From assembly GCF_963576675.1 (NCBI RefSeq), contig NC_088914.1, forward strand, positions 79,110,441-79,174,440: a stretch of DNA of 64,000 nucleotides, written 5' to 3'. Source of the stretch: Euphorbia lathyris (taxonomy: Eukaryota > Streptophyta > Magnoliopsida > Malpighiales > Euphorbiaceae). This document shows, piece by piece, positions 53,877 to 64,000 of the stretch (its first letter is position 1; each line of letters begins with the position of its first letter). A program made the translations under genes and the position numbers. The notes beneath the pieces are model-generated. The model saw nothing but the letters and a program-made list of their open reading frames with translations, did not search any database and was not told where the DNA came from.

Positions 53877-55088
53877 ATTTATATATGTGTAAGTGGATGA
53901 GCACAGCAACTATTTCTATTCTTCTTCGTTCTAATTCCAGCAATTCGACTCCCACGATTCAACGCCGACGGCTTTCCGTTCTCCCTCATTCGGTCACCAT
54001 TTTTCACATTCTTTATACCAAATCGAAGCTCTTGAACTCATATACAAGTACATGTAAGTTTTAGAGTGTGATTTTAAGTTTTTATTAAGTTTTTGGAGAG
54101 AGAAAATTTATCAATTGGGCTGTCCCTTCCGTTTCTCTATCTTTTGCTCATTTTTCACGAATCTAACACTGAAAATGGACTCAGTAGGCCGGAAAACCTT
54201 TGGGTAGGTTAATAATCAAAGCATGCAAGGGTTTTCCACCGGTGAACGGAGTCTCGCCGGAAAATCGTTAATCATCTCAAATCATGGAGTTTTCCGATCT
54301 AAACTAAGTGTCTGCGGGTGTTTCTAGACTATTGAAATGGTATGGAGCAAGGTGGTATAATTGCTGTTTCCATACAATCAATTTCAGATTTTCCGATGGA
54401 AGGATTCCGGTGACCGATGTAATTTTCTGACAGGTAACAAAAATAGAAGTATGCAGAAATTTCTCCTGCTAATTTTATAGTTAATTTGGAGAAATTTTAA
54501 TTCTAGAACTTTGATCAAATTCTTTACGGTTTAATCCTAATTAAAGTTAAGTAAGTAAGATAGTCGAGTAAAAATTGGCGGAATTATGCTAAGTGAGTTA
54601 ACATTTTATTTTTAGAGGTTCGGTATTAAAATTTCAGAAAATATAAAGTTAGAAATTTTGCTCAATGAGAAATAAGAATGAGCTTAATTAATTAATTAAA
54701 CTCTTAGGATTGAGGTATTTATTTTGATCTCGATATAAGTTTGAATATAAATAACACTTATATATTTTCACATATAGTTATTGGAGATGAGTAAATTTGG
54801 ATGAAAGAAATTAAATTACTTGGAATTGACTAAGGATTGTTGCCGAGTCGAGTTATTAATTTGCAGTTTGTGAAATCACGACTCAGACGGTTGATTTTAT
54901 TTAATATAGAAGTGTATTTTCATGCAGGGTAGACCCTAGTTATTACTAGGAGGATGTCCATTTTACAAAGGACACTCTGCTGAATTTTCGGTAGAAATTC
55001 TGTAGAACGTGACGAAATAAACTTCGATATTTCGGTAAACTTATATAAATTCTAAAAATAAAACTCTTTCTCTTAGATACTCAACTAG

Positions 55089-55123
55089 TAGGAGGAGGAG
55101 GAGTAGGAGGAGTAGGAGGAGGA
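55089..55123. repeat. GGA/GTAGGA-rich tandem tract
   Basis: Repeated AGGAGGAGG and GTAGGAGGA units lie within the solo LTR. Confidence 0.75.
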
Positions 55124-56100
55124 GCATTACTTGAAAAATAGGACAGTCAGCTAGGAGTAATTTGTGAGTTAATTATATGTTATGCATTTTAATTTAGCAT
55201 TTGCATTCACAAAAAACATTTCATAAGCATTCAATAATTTAATGATGTGTCATTATATTTAAAGTATGTTTTATATTTTTAATTTCAGTTTATATATATA
55301 TTTATAATTATGGTCTAAATGCGTGTTATGGACATGCTACCTGGTGAGCGGCATCAGGACCTTGTGCGCACGGGTAATATCAGGATGCTAATGTTGTGAA
55401 TGTTATGATATATGGATGAGCTTGGTTGAGATATTCTCGGGCTATATGATATGTGAATTTTGGATTTAAGTGAGGCTGGGTACGGAATCAGTTGAGTTAT
55501 TCTCGGTCCTCCAGTTACTGGGCGTGTGGTCGGTTCAGTTATTCTCGGTCCCCCAGTTATTGGATATAAGTGGAATTATGATTATTGGTGGATTATTAGA
55601 CTGAGTGTTGAGGTTTAGGGTCCAACACGTATTAAACCATATATATAAATATATGTCTATGTATTCAATTCTAATTTTATATATATTATACACTTAATCA
55701 ATTTGTTTTTCAAACATATATTTTTGTGCATGGATGTTAGATTACTCATGCATTGCATATAATTAATTCACTACGGGAGGTTTGACTCCCTCTAATTTTT
55801 CAGGTGACTAGAAGTCTGTTGCGGTCCAATATCTTCCTCCGGACGGCACACCTATCATTATTATATATAATCCTTCTAATTAATATAAAATTCTAATTCT
55901 AGATCGCAGTACCAGATATACGAGAATTTATTAAATTATATTTGAAAATGATCCAATGTTTAATATGTATAATTTTTTTAAAAGAAATAACTGTATATAG
56001 TTTATTTAAGTTAAATTAGGCTTGCTACGGGTTCCGGTAGCTTAAGCTTACTCGTTCCCTAGCGCCGGTCACAATCCGCGGATTGGGTCGTGACATTCCA

Positions 56101-56635
56101 TCTTCAGGATTGATAAACGGCTTATCATACATACCCTTAAACAAATCTGATCTCTTCCTCCTTCTTTTATGGACTTCATGGTCTTTATTATCTTCGTTTG
56201 AGAGTCAATGTCATCTTTTTCATTAATTTCTTCAAAACAAAAGTCAGACTCATCACTTTCGACATAATCTTCACGATCTTCATTAATTTCATCATTGTTG
56301 GGATAATTAGATGCTTCATTATCGTCATTCTTTGGAACATTCTCTAAATCCAAATCATAATCCTCATCGTCACTATATGAGAATTCATCACTATCGGCAT
56401 CGCTATGTTCCGTTTCATGTTCTTCAACAGTAACATTTTTATTGGACCCTTATCCTCTTCCAACCTGTTTTCCCCTACTTGTAGCAGGTCTTCCCCTTCT
56501 GCTATATAGATTTTTTCAAACAAATCTAAACAGATATATATCGCTACCTTTGATTTCATTGTTGCTATTTGGAACCACATTGACTTGTGATGTGCTCATA
56601 GGCTGACTCACAAATTCATTAGTTTCACTTTCCAT
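56101..56635 (-). pseudogene. MULE transposase, N-terminal part
   Basis: The minus-strand ATG is at 56633-56635 (MESETNEFVSQP). A long acidic stretch follows (DREDYVESDESDFCFEE near 56280), then a basic HKRRRKRSDLFKGMYDKP segment that leads into the DNA-binding domain beyond the solo LTR. An early stop and frame changes between about 56540 and 56340 and near 56170 break it. Confidence 0.65.
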
Positions 56636-57256
56636 CTATATTGAATTAAGAAACAACAAAATTAGAAGCTATCTTATTAAGATCAAAATAATTAAATTGT
56701 AAGACTTTACTGTTGTTTTTATCAGAAAATCATGTATTTTTCTCTCTCTCAATTGCAACCAAACATAGATTGCTCTGTACAATACTTTCATATCACAAAT
56801 CAATTTACCTATCTTCATGTACAATACTCTCATATTTCAAAACAAAAGTATATCATGCACAAACAAAAGCATTTTGCAATTTAAAAAATATACTTCAGAA
56901 GAGAGTGTTGCAACGAGAGATGAGAAACAACTCATAGCTTTAAGAACAGAGTGTAAGAATGAGAGATGATATAACCGAGAGATTAAGAAAGAATCTTACA
57001 GTTGAATATGAGAAGGCCATAATGAGAGACTTTTTTGAATGATTTCAGCTTCGCATGATTTGAGTTTTTAGGTTTTCAGAGGGAAAACGGGGTTTTAGGT
57101 TTTCAGGGCTGTTAAACTTGTGGGAGATGTAAGGTTGGGGCTTGTTTAGCTTGCCTTAATAAATTAGGGATACTTTAATCATTTCCCAAGCTTTTAACGG
57201 TTAGAAGTCTTAAAAATAGACAGAGGGACTAAAGCATTAACAGTGAGAAAGGTTGT
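56636..57256 (-). repeat. Right terminal region of the MULE, truncated
   Basis: The complement of 57226-57255 matches the left terminal block around 29020-29048, and weaker inverted similarity continues inward. Outward of 57256 the match stops abruptly. The region is probably the transposase promoter and 5' UTR. Confidence 0.5.
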
Positions 57257-57977
57257 ATGCTTCCGTACTTTGGCTGATGAGCTCTCTATTTAGTCACGAA
57301 TCACGCTATCTCCATTCTACATTTGCGCTATGTTATCTCCCATAAACAATAGATCAAAGACACATATGTACACGTCGCATCTTATAAATCTGTCTTGTCT
57401 AGATTCTTATAGCATGTTCTATCTTTTGAACAAATAAATAAATCAAACTAAATATTCTATTAAGTTTAAAGATATTCCATTTCCAAACTTAAACGTAGAA
57501 CTTTCTGAACCAACTGATATATAATTAATATGGAATACATAAACAAAAATATTTAATAATAATATCTAAAATTGTCGAATATTAACTCTTTCATTATACT
57601 ATTTATCACACTAGAATCAAAATTACTTTTGATTGCGAACAATAATAGTATTTTTATATTATTCTAAAAAAATATAAAATGAATTCAACGAATGATAAAG
57701 TAACACAAATTGAAATATAAATCATCATACAAAATTAATAAAATTTGTCCCACTATTAATAAAAATAGTTGATTAGGTGAAAATGCAACTATTTTGAAAA
57801 ATAGGGAAAAGTTAATAAAAGTTGGCAAAGAAGGCACATTATGATAATAATGTTTAATGCAATATGTAGTGTGTACGGTAGTGAAGAGCACATGCAGGTC
57901 ACGTGGTAACAAGAGTTATCCAAACACAAGGGCATTTTAGGCAATATTAAAAAAGTTTCCCAAAGATCAATTTACAG
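57257..57977. other. Intergenic DNA upstream of the kinase gene
   Basis: No gene is seen. A G-box/ABRE-like CACGTGG lies at 57900-57906, about 1.1 kb from the kinase ATG. A relation to the kinase is only a possibility. Confidence 0.4.
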
Positions 57978-58489
57978 TGGGTAAATTACACCCATGGCCA
58001 CTGAACTTTACCATTTTTCACATTATGACCACTGAACTTCATTTTTTTCCGGTATGGCAGTTAAACTTTACACTTTTTAACACCGGTGGACACTTAACGT
58101 CTCAAAACAACCCATGACGGCTAAAAATAAAAAATACAAAGCGTTAATGATATTATAAGAAACTTTAATTCTTGAAAATTTTCGTTTTGAGGTCATTTGG
58201 GTGTTGTTTGATTAGGAGAGAGAAAGTGAATTTTTAGAGAGAGAAAACTCCAAAAAATGTGATTTTTGAAAATAAAAAATGTGGTTTCATGGTAAATGTC
58301 GTTCTGAACAACTTTAATTCTTGAATATTTTTATTTTGAGGTCGTTAATAATCGTTAACTGTCATTTTAAGAAATTAGTTAAAATTGGATAGCCGCTGAT
58401 GTTAAAGAATGTAAAATTTAGTGAACATATCAGAAAGAAATGAAGTGCAGTGGCCATAATGTGAAAATGGATAAGAGTGGAATTTACCC
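57978..58489. mobile_element. MULE-type MITE, GGGTAAATTACA family, copy 3, in the kinase upstream region
   Basis: It has the same ends as the copies at 7143 and 8235. AATTTACAG is duplicated perfectly at 57969-57977 and 58490-58498. It lies about 550 bp before the kinase start codon. Confidence 0.88.
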
Positions 58490-58744
58490 AATTTACAGTA
58501 GAACAAGACAAAATAATACAGCCGAGACAAGAAACCAACCAGAAAGAAGAACGCAGCCAAAATAGCAAAACTACCCAACAAAAACGTCACCGTTTTCTCA
58601 TATTTCCCGCACCCAATCCCCGATCCTACAACTAGCAGTTGGGATTTTGTCTCATTCATCTTCTTTCTTCAGTAAATATCTCTACAGCATCATTAGTTTC
58701 ATCCCCCATGACCAATAAAGTCACTTCCTTTTACTGTTACAGTG

Positions 58745-58752
58745 CATATATA
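58745..58752 (+). promoter_or_regulatory. Putative TATA box of the SnRK2 gene
   Basis: CATATATACAG lies about 290 bp upstream of the ATG. The 5' leader after it is purine-rich. A GTAACC at about 58860 could open a 5' UTR intron, but I could not settle its acceptor. Confidence 0.45.
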
Positions 58753-59040
58753 CAGAGAGAAAGGGGGAAAGGGTTATTTTAAAACGCCGCCGATCATAAA
58801 TCTCTCTCCAATTGGGAGACTTTAGCTTAGCTGCTTCATTCAACTCACTGAGTCCAAGGTAACCGTGTCACCGATCTAAGAGTCAGGCTAGTTTCATTAT
58901 TTTATTATTGTTGTCATTGCTGCCGCCTTGATTTGTGGCCAAGAGGAAAGCGTCATCATCGCGTGGAAGTATCTACTAAATGCGATCATTGAGTTTAGGA
59001 AAGCCGCAAAGGGGAATAAAAACAACCGGAGCTTGGAAAC

Positions 59041-61902
59041 ATGGATCGCTCGACGGTGACTGTGGGACCCGGTATGGATATGCCGATCATGCACGATAGT
59101 GATCGATACGATTTCGTCCGGGATATCGGGGCTGGGAACTTTGGAGTTGCGAGGTTGATGACAGATAAGGTCACCAAGGAGCTTGTTGCCGTTAAATATA
59201 TCGAGAGAGGAGATAAGGTCGTCTTTGATTTTGGGGATTTTATTTTTGCAGTATCATTTATGTTTTTAATTATTGGGTGTCTATTTAAGGAAATCATCAG
59301 TTGGTTTACTTGTTGTTTTGCGGTCGGCTAAATTTAGTAACATTTCAATTTCGTTTTTGTTCATTTTGGGAATTTATCGTACTTTGTTGTATTCTGTAAA
59401 TTTCTTTCCTTTATTTTTGTTTTCTTATTTGGCTGATGCATAGATGCATTTATTTGGAACTTAATTGTTAATTAGCAAGTTCAGTTGATCGGCAAAACAA
59501 TATGCGTTCTTGTTCATTTGTGTCATTAGTTTTGCTGTATGCAATCGTTTTGTTTCCTTTTTTGATTGTGAACTATGTGCTTTATCATGTATGATCAGTT
59601 TTGTTACTGACTTGGACAATATGGTTACATAGGATGGGACTTGACCATTTGATTTTAGGTTCTTCAAATTTTGAGTTTTTTCTTTCTTGGAGAATGATGG
59701 AATTCTTGATCACTGATTGCTTTTTGTTGTGTTGGTGCTGAGCTTGCAGATTGATGAAAATGTTCAAAGAGAAATTATAAACCATAGGTCTCTTAGGCAT
59801 CCCAACATTGTGAGGTTCAAAGAGGTTTGTTCTTTATTTTCAATGGGGCCTACGCCTAATACATTCCCAGCTTCTGTACCGAGGTTCAAAAAAGTCAATT
59901 TTTATTCTCGAACTTGCTTAAAGTGACTTATTGACCCCCTAAGTCCAATAGATCACTCTAAGCAAGTTCAGAGGGTCAATAGATCACTTTAAGAAAATTC
60001 AAGGAGTCAAAAGGTCATTTTAAGCAATGTTTCTGAAGTATAGAGGGACAATTGACTTTTCTGGACAACTATATGGGGCTAGAGGTGTATCAAGCCTTTT
60101 CAATGGCCTTTCAAGATTGTTCCTATCTATAAGCAATGAGAGCTTAATATGATATGCAAGTTGTTAAAACCTGCTCCAGGTCATTTTGACTCCGACTCAC
60201 CTAGCCATTGTTATGGAATATGCATCTGGAGGGGAGCTTTTTGAGAAAATTTGCAATGCTGGACGTTTTAGAGAGGATGAGGTTGTATACATATACTCCT
60301 TTAGTATAATTGTCCTTTTCTGTTATGTTTGTGCTTTTTTACATGGTTACTTAATTCTCGCTCCTGCTTCAGGCTCGGTTCTATTTTCAGCAACTCATTT
60401 CTGGAGTCAGCTATTGCCATGCTATGGTACTCAACTTCCCTTACTTCTTTTGACCTCTGAAATTATGTTCTTGTTTATGATACTAACTTTGCTTAATTTG
60501 TTTGTCTTTTGAATGCTGATGAAGCAAGTGTGTCACCGTGATTTGAAGTTGGAGAACACATTACTCGATGGTAGCCCAGCTCCACGTTTGAAGATTTGCG
60601 ATTTTGGGTACTCTAAGGTATTAAAGTGCTGTTTGAATTTATTACGTTTATGAGCCATTGGACCTCGATGTCAAGATTGTAATTTTTGTATTGCATAGTA
60701 TAGTATCTAGTCTAAGGATCATGCTTGAGAATGGTTTAGAAATTTTGGTTCGTTTTTTATGGACTTCGTGTTATATCTATCACAAAAGAAATGTGTAGTC
60801 ATATGAGATTACTCCAAGCTGTAGTATTTTGTTAGTGTAAATCTGTTGTCATGTTTGGAAGTCACTGTATTTGGTTCAATAGTTCCAAGGACTATGGAAT
60901 ATTCCTTTTTCTACTTTTTTATCTATGTACCCTTTAATTGCCTTTTCAAACAATTACCAGTGTTCGATTGTACAATGCCAAAAACTAATTGCTACAAGGC
61001 TAGTAGTCTAGTGGTTCACTGCATGAAATAGAGAGTTCAACCTCTGACACCTCTCATCTTTTCTGACTTCTAATACACCAGGGAAAAAAGAAGAGAAGCC
61101 AAAATATTTGTCGTATAAAATTAGAATCAGTTTCCTATATGATTCTGATTTTCCTTCCCCGTGTTTATTTGAAGGATATATTTTACGTATTATATGTTCT
61201 TATGTGTTACTTTTGATCCGAGGGCGAGCCTTGGCGCAACGGTAAGTGTTGTTGTCGTGTGACCAAGAGGTCACGGGTTCGAGTCTTAGGAGCGGCCTCT
61301 TGCCAAATAAATTGGTAGGGAAGGCTTGCCCCAGTACACCCTTGTGGTGGGACCCCTCCCCGGACCCTCGCTCAGCGGGGACGCGTAGTGCGACCGGGCC
61401 GCCCTTTTTTATGAGAACCTTAATTTTTAATACAATGTGTGCCCCAAAATCTTCTTCATATTTATTTGATATTTGTGGTGTGTCCTTTCCTTTGGTATCT
61501 ACAGCAATTGAAAGCAGTCCTGAGTTTCCATCTCACCCCTCTCCTTCTACTCACCCCCTAACCATTTTTTTTTTCTACGAGCTTGTTGCAGTTAGGTCTC
61601 TGTACTTGTTTCATTGTCTTAATGCACTATGGAGGTTCTTGTTCTGGTACTTAACAGTAATCAATTGTTCTGTCTGTCCCAACTTTTTCCTTACTTTTTA
61701 GTTTAACTTACAAGTTTCGGTGATTGCTGACCTCTTTATATGGAGTATTTTGGGATCATTGATTTTCATTGTCTTTTTTGTGTGTGTGTTTTAATGGGTA
61801 TTTTTCCAGTCTGCAGTGCTTCACTCGCAGCCAAAATCGACAGTTGGAACTCCTGCATACATTGCTCCAGAAGTTTTGTTGAGGCAGGAATACGATGGCA
61901 AG
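59041..61902 (+). CDS. SnRK2: SnRK2 protein kinase (SnRK2.2/2.3-like), exons 1-6; gene continues past the window
   Basis: This is a Ser/Thr kinase of abscisic-acid signalling, acting in cytosol and nucleus. It is held inactive by PP2C phosphatases and phosphorylates ABF transcription factors and channels. Exons are 59041-59217, 59750-59824, 60180-60281, 60373-60426, 60525-60617 and 61810-61902, all phase 0 with GT-AG introns, giving 198 residues. Motifs: glycine loop IGAGNFGVA, catalytic Lys in [22 protein letters not shown], and activation loop [18 protein letters not shown] ending in RQEYDGK. In-frame stops at 58990 and 59017 support this ATG. Usual length is about 350, so the kinase C-lobe, SnRK2 box and acidic ABA box lie beyond the window. 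[13 protein letters not shown] and LLRQEYDGK favour SnRK2.2/2.3 over SnRK2.6. A residue that is usually Ser is Ala at position 169. Confidence 0.95.
59218..59749 (+). other. SnRK2 intron 1
   Basis: A GT-AG intron between the codons for ERGDK and IDENV. No other feature was recognised in it. Confidence 0.9.
59825..60179 (+). other. SnRK2 intron 2 with a short inverted-repeat segment
   Basis: A GT-AG intron. From about 59885 to 60055 it contains repeated and inverted phrases (AAGTCAATTTTTATT against AATTGACTTTTCTGG; TTAAGCAAGTTCAGAGGGTCAATAG), probably a small MITE fragment. Confidence 0.75.
61220..61410 (+). mobile_element. Au SINE in SnRK2 intron 5, near full length
   Basis: The 191-bp element has the A-box region TTGGCGCAACGG, B box GGTTCGAGTC at 61276-61285, the conserved block GGGACCCCTCCCCGGACCC and a CCCTTTTTT end. 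It is in sense orientation within the 1.2-kb intron 60618-61809. I see no clean target duplication. Confidence 0.9.
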
Positions 61903-62183
61903 GTATCACCATTTTTTTTCACAATTCAATAAAAAAAGATGTTTGACCTCTTCAATCAATTTGGATTCTTTTGCGAGTCCATTAATATCTTAAAATTGCA
62001 GGCATCAGTTTTTTTTTAATAAATTTTTTGATTAAACCAACATATTTGAGGTTTATACTTGCAAAAGCTACTACCTACCTAACTATATATGTCAGTTGTG
62101 TACAGGAAAACTGTAGGCATCTTATGGCTGTCATTGTCAACAATTAATAATCTGTTTAAGTTGGATATGTCTATTATCTCATT

Positions 62184-62805
62184 ACAACAACAACAACAAC
62201 AAAGCCTTAGTCCCGAAATGATTCGGGGTCGGCTAACATGAACCATCATATAAAACCGTGAAAATCAAGTCGTGTCAGCGACACAGATTCGCTCCCTCCA
62301 CTCCGTCCTATCCACTACCATATTTTCCTCAATTCCCAATAAACTCATATCACTCTCGATCACCCTCCTCCAAGTTTGCTTAGGTCTTCCCCTACCCCTC
62401 ACCACTACATCCCTTTGCCACTCTTCGGTTCTCCTAACCGGCGCATCAAGCGCTCTACGTCTCACATGGCCAAACCACCTTAGTCGGTTTTCTCTCATTT
62501 TATTCTCAATAGATGTGACCCCTACTTTTGTCCTAATTATTTCATTACGCACCCGGTCCTTTCTCGTGTGACCACACATCCATCTCAACATACGCATCTC
62601 CGCCACCGACATCTTATGGATGTGGCAGTGTTTCACTGCCCAACACTCCGTACCATATAACAATGCTGGTCTAATTGCCGTCCGGTAGAATTTTCCCTTC
62701 AATCTATTAGGCATGCCGGGATCACAAAGGAAACCCGTAGCACTCTTCCACTTCGACCAACCAGCTTTAATCCTATGAGCAACATCTCCATCTACTTCTC
62801 CATCC
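62184..62805 (-). mobile_element. 5'-truncated RTE-type LINE in SnRK2 intron 6
   Basis: The minus strand encodes the C-terminal end of a non-LTR reverse transcriptase (150 codons at 62265-62714: ALLYGTECWAVK, EMRMLRWMCGHTRKDRVRNE, RENRLRWFGHVRRR). It ends in a (TTG)n tail, seen as CAACAACAA at 62185-62199. A 15-bp target duplication, GTCTATTATCTCATT, lies at 62169-62183 and 62806-62820. The simple-repeat tail and this C-terminus are typical of plant RTE LINEs. It was truncated on insertion and is non-functional. Confidence 0.9.
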
Positions 62806-62843
62806 GTCTATTATCTCATTGATTCGATATTTTTTTTTGCTTC

Positions 62844-62849
<6 letters not shown>

Positions 62850-62884
<35 letters not shown>
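62850..62884. repeat. (CT)n microsatellite
   Basis: About 17 CT units within SnRK2 intron 6. Confidence 0.95.
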
Positions 62885-62886
<2 letters not shown>

Positions 62887-64000
62887 GTTTATGCTTGATG
62901 TGCCTGTTCAGTTGTGCTTATGGAAAAATGCAATGCACATTTTCAAATTACTATAACAGTAGTTTTTAGGTTTATTTACAAGTCCTTTATTTATATTAAG
63001 GTCTTGTTCTTTTTGGTTTATGAAAATATTATTTTTCTTTATTTTCGTAAAAAATCCAATTCTTTAGAGGAATAGGAGAAGAGTATGAGCCCAATATCAA
63101 GGGTTTATTCAGATTTCATGTGTGTTGATAGCTGTAATGCATTTTTCATATTCTTCGTAATAATTTTCTTAGCAACCTAGTTGCTTTAAGTTCTGTGATT
63201 TTTTTTGCTACCTAGGTATGGCTCTATAGAGTCTAATCTTCTAGATGTGTTTGTTCGAATATATATCGCACTTTATTTCTCAATGAACCAGCTCTATTAT
63301 TTTCTTTTGAATGTGTACGTTATTTGTCTATCATTTTGCCATCATATAAACGTATTGAGCCCAAACCCCAATTTTTCTGTAAACCTGCTGTCTTACTTCT
63401 TTTTCTATCCATTATAGCCATCATATAAACCTAGGAAAAGCAAATTAGAAGTCTTAAGTACTGTTATCTTAAGATCTTACTGATCTATAGCTGCCATTGT
63501 TGCTTTTCACAACAATGAATCAAGTGGAGGAGGTGACTTGCCAAAATCTGCAAGAATATTCAGCTGGAAAGCAAAACAAGGCAGTCTGTTGATAACTATG
63601 TCTATCTAGTTTAAAGAAGTAGAAGTCAAGAGGGAAGTTGCAGGATTATGGACACAAAAGTACTTGCTTGGGAGCAAGATTTACAGGCAGGAATTTCTGG
63701 AAAGCAAGATACAACAATCAAAGCAACTTAATACCAAGAAGTAAAATTGGAAAAAAATTGTCCAGGAAGTACAAGTGAAAAAATGTAGGCAAGAACTAGA
63801 GGAGGTTTTCCAGCAAGCTGAACTTTTGAATTACCATAAACTGGATAAAGTTACAACACTCTTGGAAGCCTTTGTCAACATGCAGCATGGATGCAACATA
63901 CACCTACTAAAATGACCAGCACAGAAAGCTCATCAAGCATGGAAAGGAGCCAAGATATCATGACTTACCCTGAAAATCTAAAACAATAAACCTTGCTCCT
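62885..64000 (+). other. Continuation of SnRK2 intron 6, no exon seen
   Basis: The next kinase exon should begin with codons for an ADVWSCGVTLY-like segment, and nothing similar is present up to 64000. From about 63500 the sequence becomes less AT-rich and purine-rich (for example GGCAGGAATTTCTGGAAAGC), which could be part of an unrecognised insertion. Confidence 0.5.

Larger units (their letters stand above)
53039..56095 (+). mobile_element. Solo LTR (Ty3/gypsy type) inside the MULE transposase
   Basis: It starts TGTAATACCC and ends GGTCGTGACA. TTCCA is duplicated at 53034-53038 and 56096-56100. There is no internal region or partner LTR. Subtracting the nested hAT element leaves about 2.4 kb. 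The end sequences resemble long LTRs of plant chromovirus-type gypsy elements. It probably formed by recombination between two LTRs. Inner repeats include (AT)n at about 53050-53075 and a GGA/GTAGGA tract at about 55089-55123. Confidence 0.85.
28937..57256. mobile_element. Mutator-like element (MULE) with two convergent genes, interrupted by three LTR elements
   Basis: The inferred extent runs from GGGCAAATAATTTATTGGTCCC to a truncated right end near 57256. Terminal inverted similarity is visible in the block CACCGTTAATGCTTTAGTCC (about 29027-29048) and its complement at about 57226-57247. Inside, a plus-strand GRF zinc-finger gene (29545-29997) and a minus-strand mudrA transposase (exons between 56635 and 39374) point toward each other. 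Insertions: Copia 30005-38199, Sirevirus-like Copia 40296-51750, solo LTR 53039-56095. Without them the element would be about 5.6 kb. The outer roughly 85 bp of the left end have no match on the right, and no target duplication can be found. Confidence 0.75.

Noticed and set aside
59825..60512. Intronic open frames in the kinase gene taken as coding extensions
   Set aside because: They run from exons across GT donor sites into introns. The spliced exons match the kinase family exactly at each boundary.
62272..62571. Plus-strand frame in kinase intron 6
   Set aside because: It is the complement of the LINE reverse transcriptase fragment, which explains the sequence fully.

Overview
This is a nuclear segment from a flowering plant, most likely a eudicot. 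The evidence is GT-AG introns in a SnRK2-type protein kinase, Au-type SINEs, an RTE LINE, nested LTR retrotransposons and AT-rich intergenic DNA. There is no sign of bacterial or organellar gene organisation. The window holds one ordinary protein gene (cut off by the right edge), one tRNA gene and a large amount of transposon sequence, much of it nested.

Left part (1-12,271): AT-rich DNA without a protein gene. It carries small DNA transposons, namely two Tourist-like MITEs, two 9-bp-TSD MITE families and one further inverted-repeat element. It also holds an Au SINE, two weak retroelement relics and a complete tRNA-Glu(UUC) gene at 6945-7016.

Second part (12,277-28,054): a 15.8-kb Ty3/gypsy element of the Tat (Ogre/Retand-like) kind, lying on the minus strand. 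It has 299-bp LTRs, a 5-bp target duplication and a primer site resembling tRNA-Phe. Gag and pol are broken. Its 3' region carries two antisense reading frames, each behind a TATAAAT-like box, and a 109-bp tandem array. Three later insertions interrupt it: a hAT MITE between gag and protease, a 2.2-kb long-inverted-repeat element inside RNase H, and a 1.6-kb unclassified element inside the first antisense frame.

Third part (28,937-57,256): a Mutator-like element (MULE). An intact plus-strand gene for a GRF zinc-finger, coiled-coil, membrane-anchored protein faces a minus-strand mudrA-type transposase. A Copia element that has lost most of its reverse transcriptase sits 7 bp beyond the GRF stop codon (30,005-38,199). 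A young Sirevirus-like Copia with a 942-codon extra ORF splits the transposase (40,296-51,750). A solo LTR that itself contains a hAT MITE splits it again (53,039-56,095). Each of these insertions has a matching target-site duplication.

Right part (57,257-64,000): the promoter and first six coding exons of a subclass III SnRK2 kinase (SnRK2.2/2.3-like), an abscisic-acid signalling kinase. A MITE lies in its upstream region, an Au SINE in intron 5 and a 5'-truncated RTE LINE in intron 6. The remaining exons lie beyond the window.
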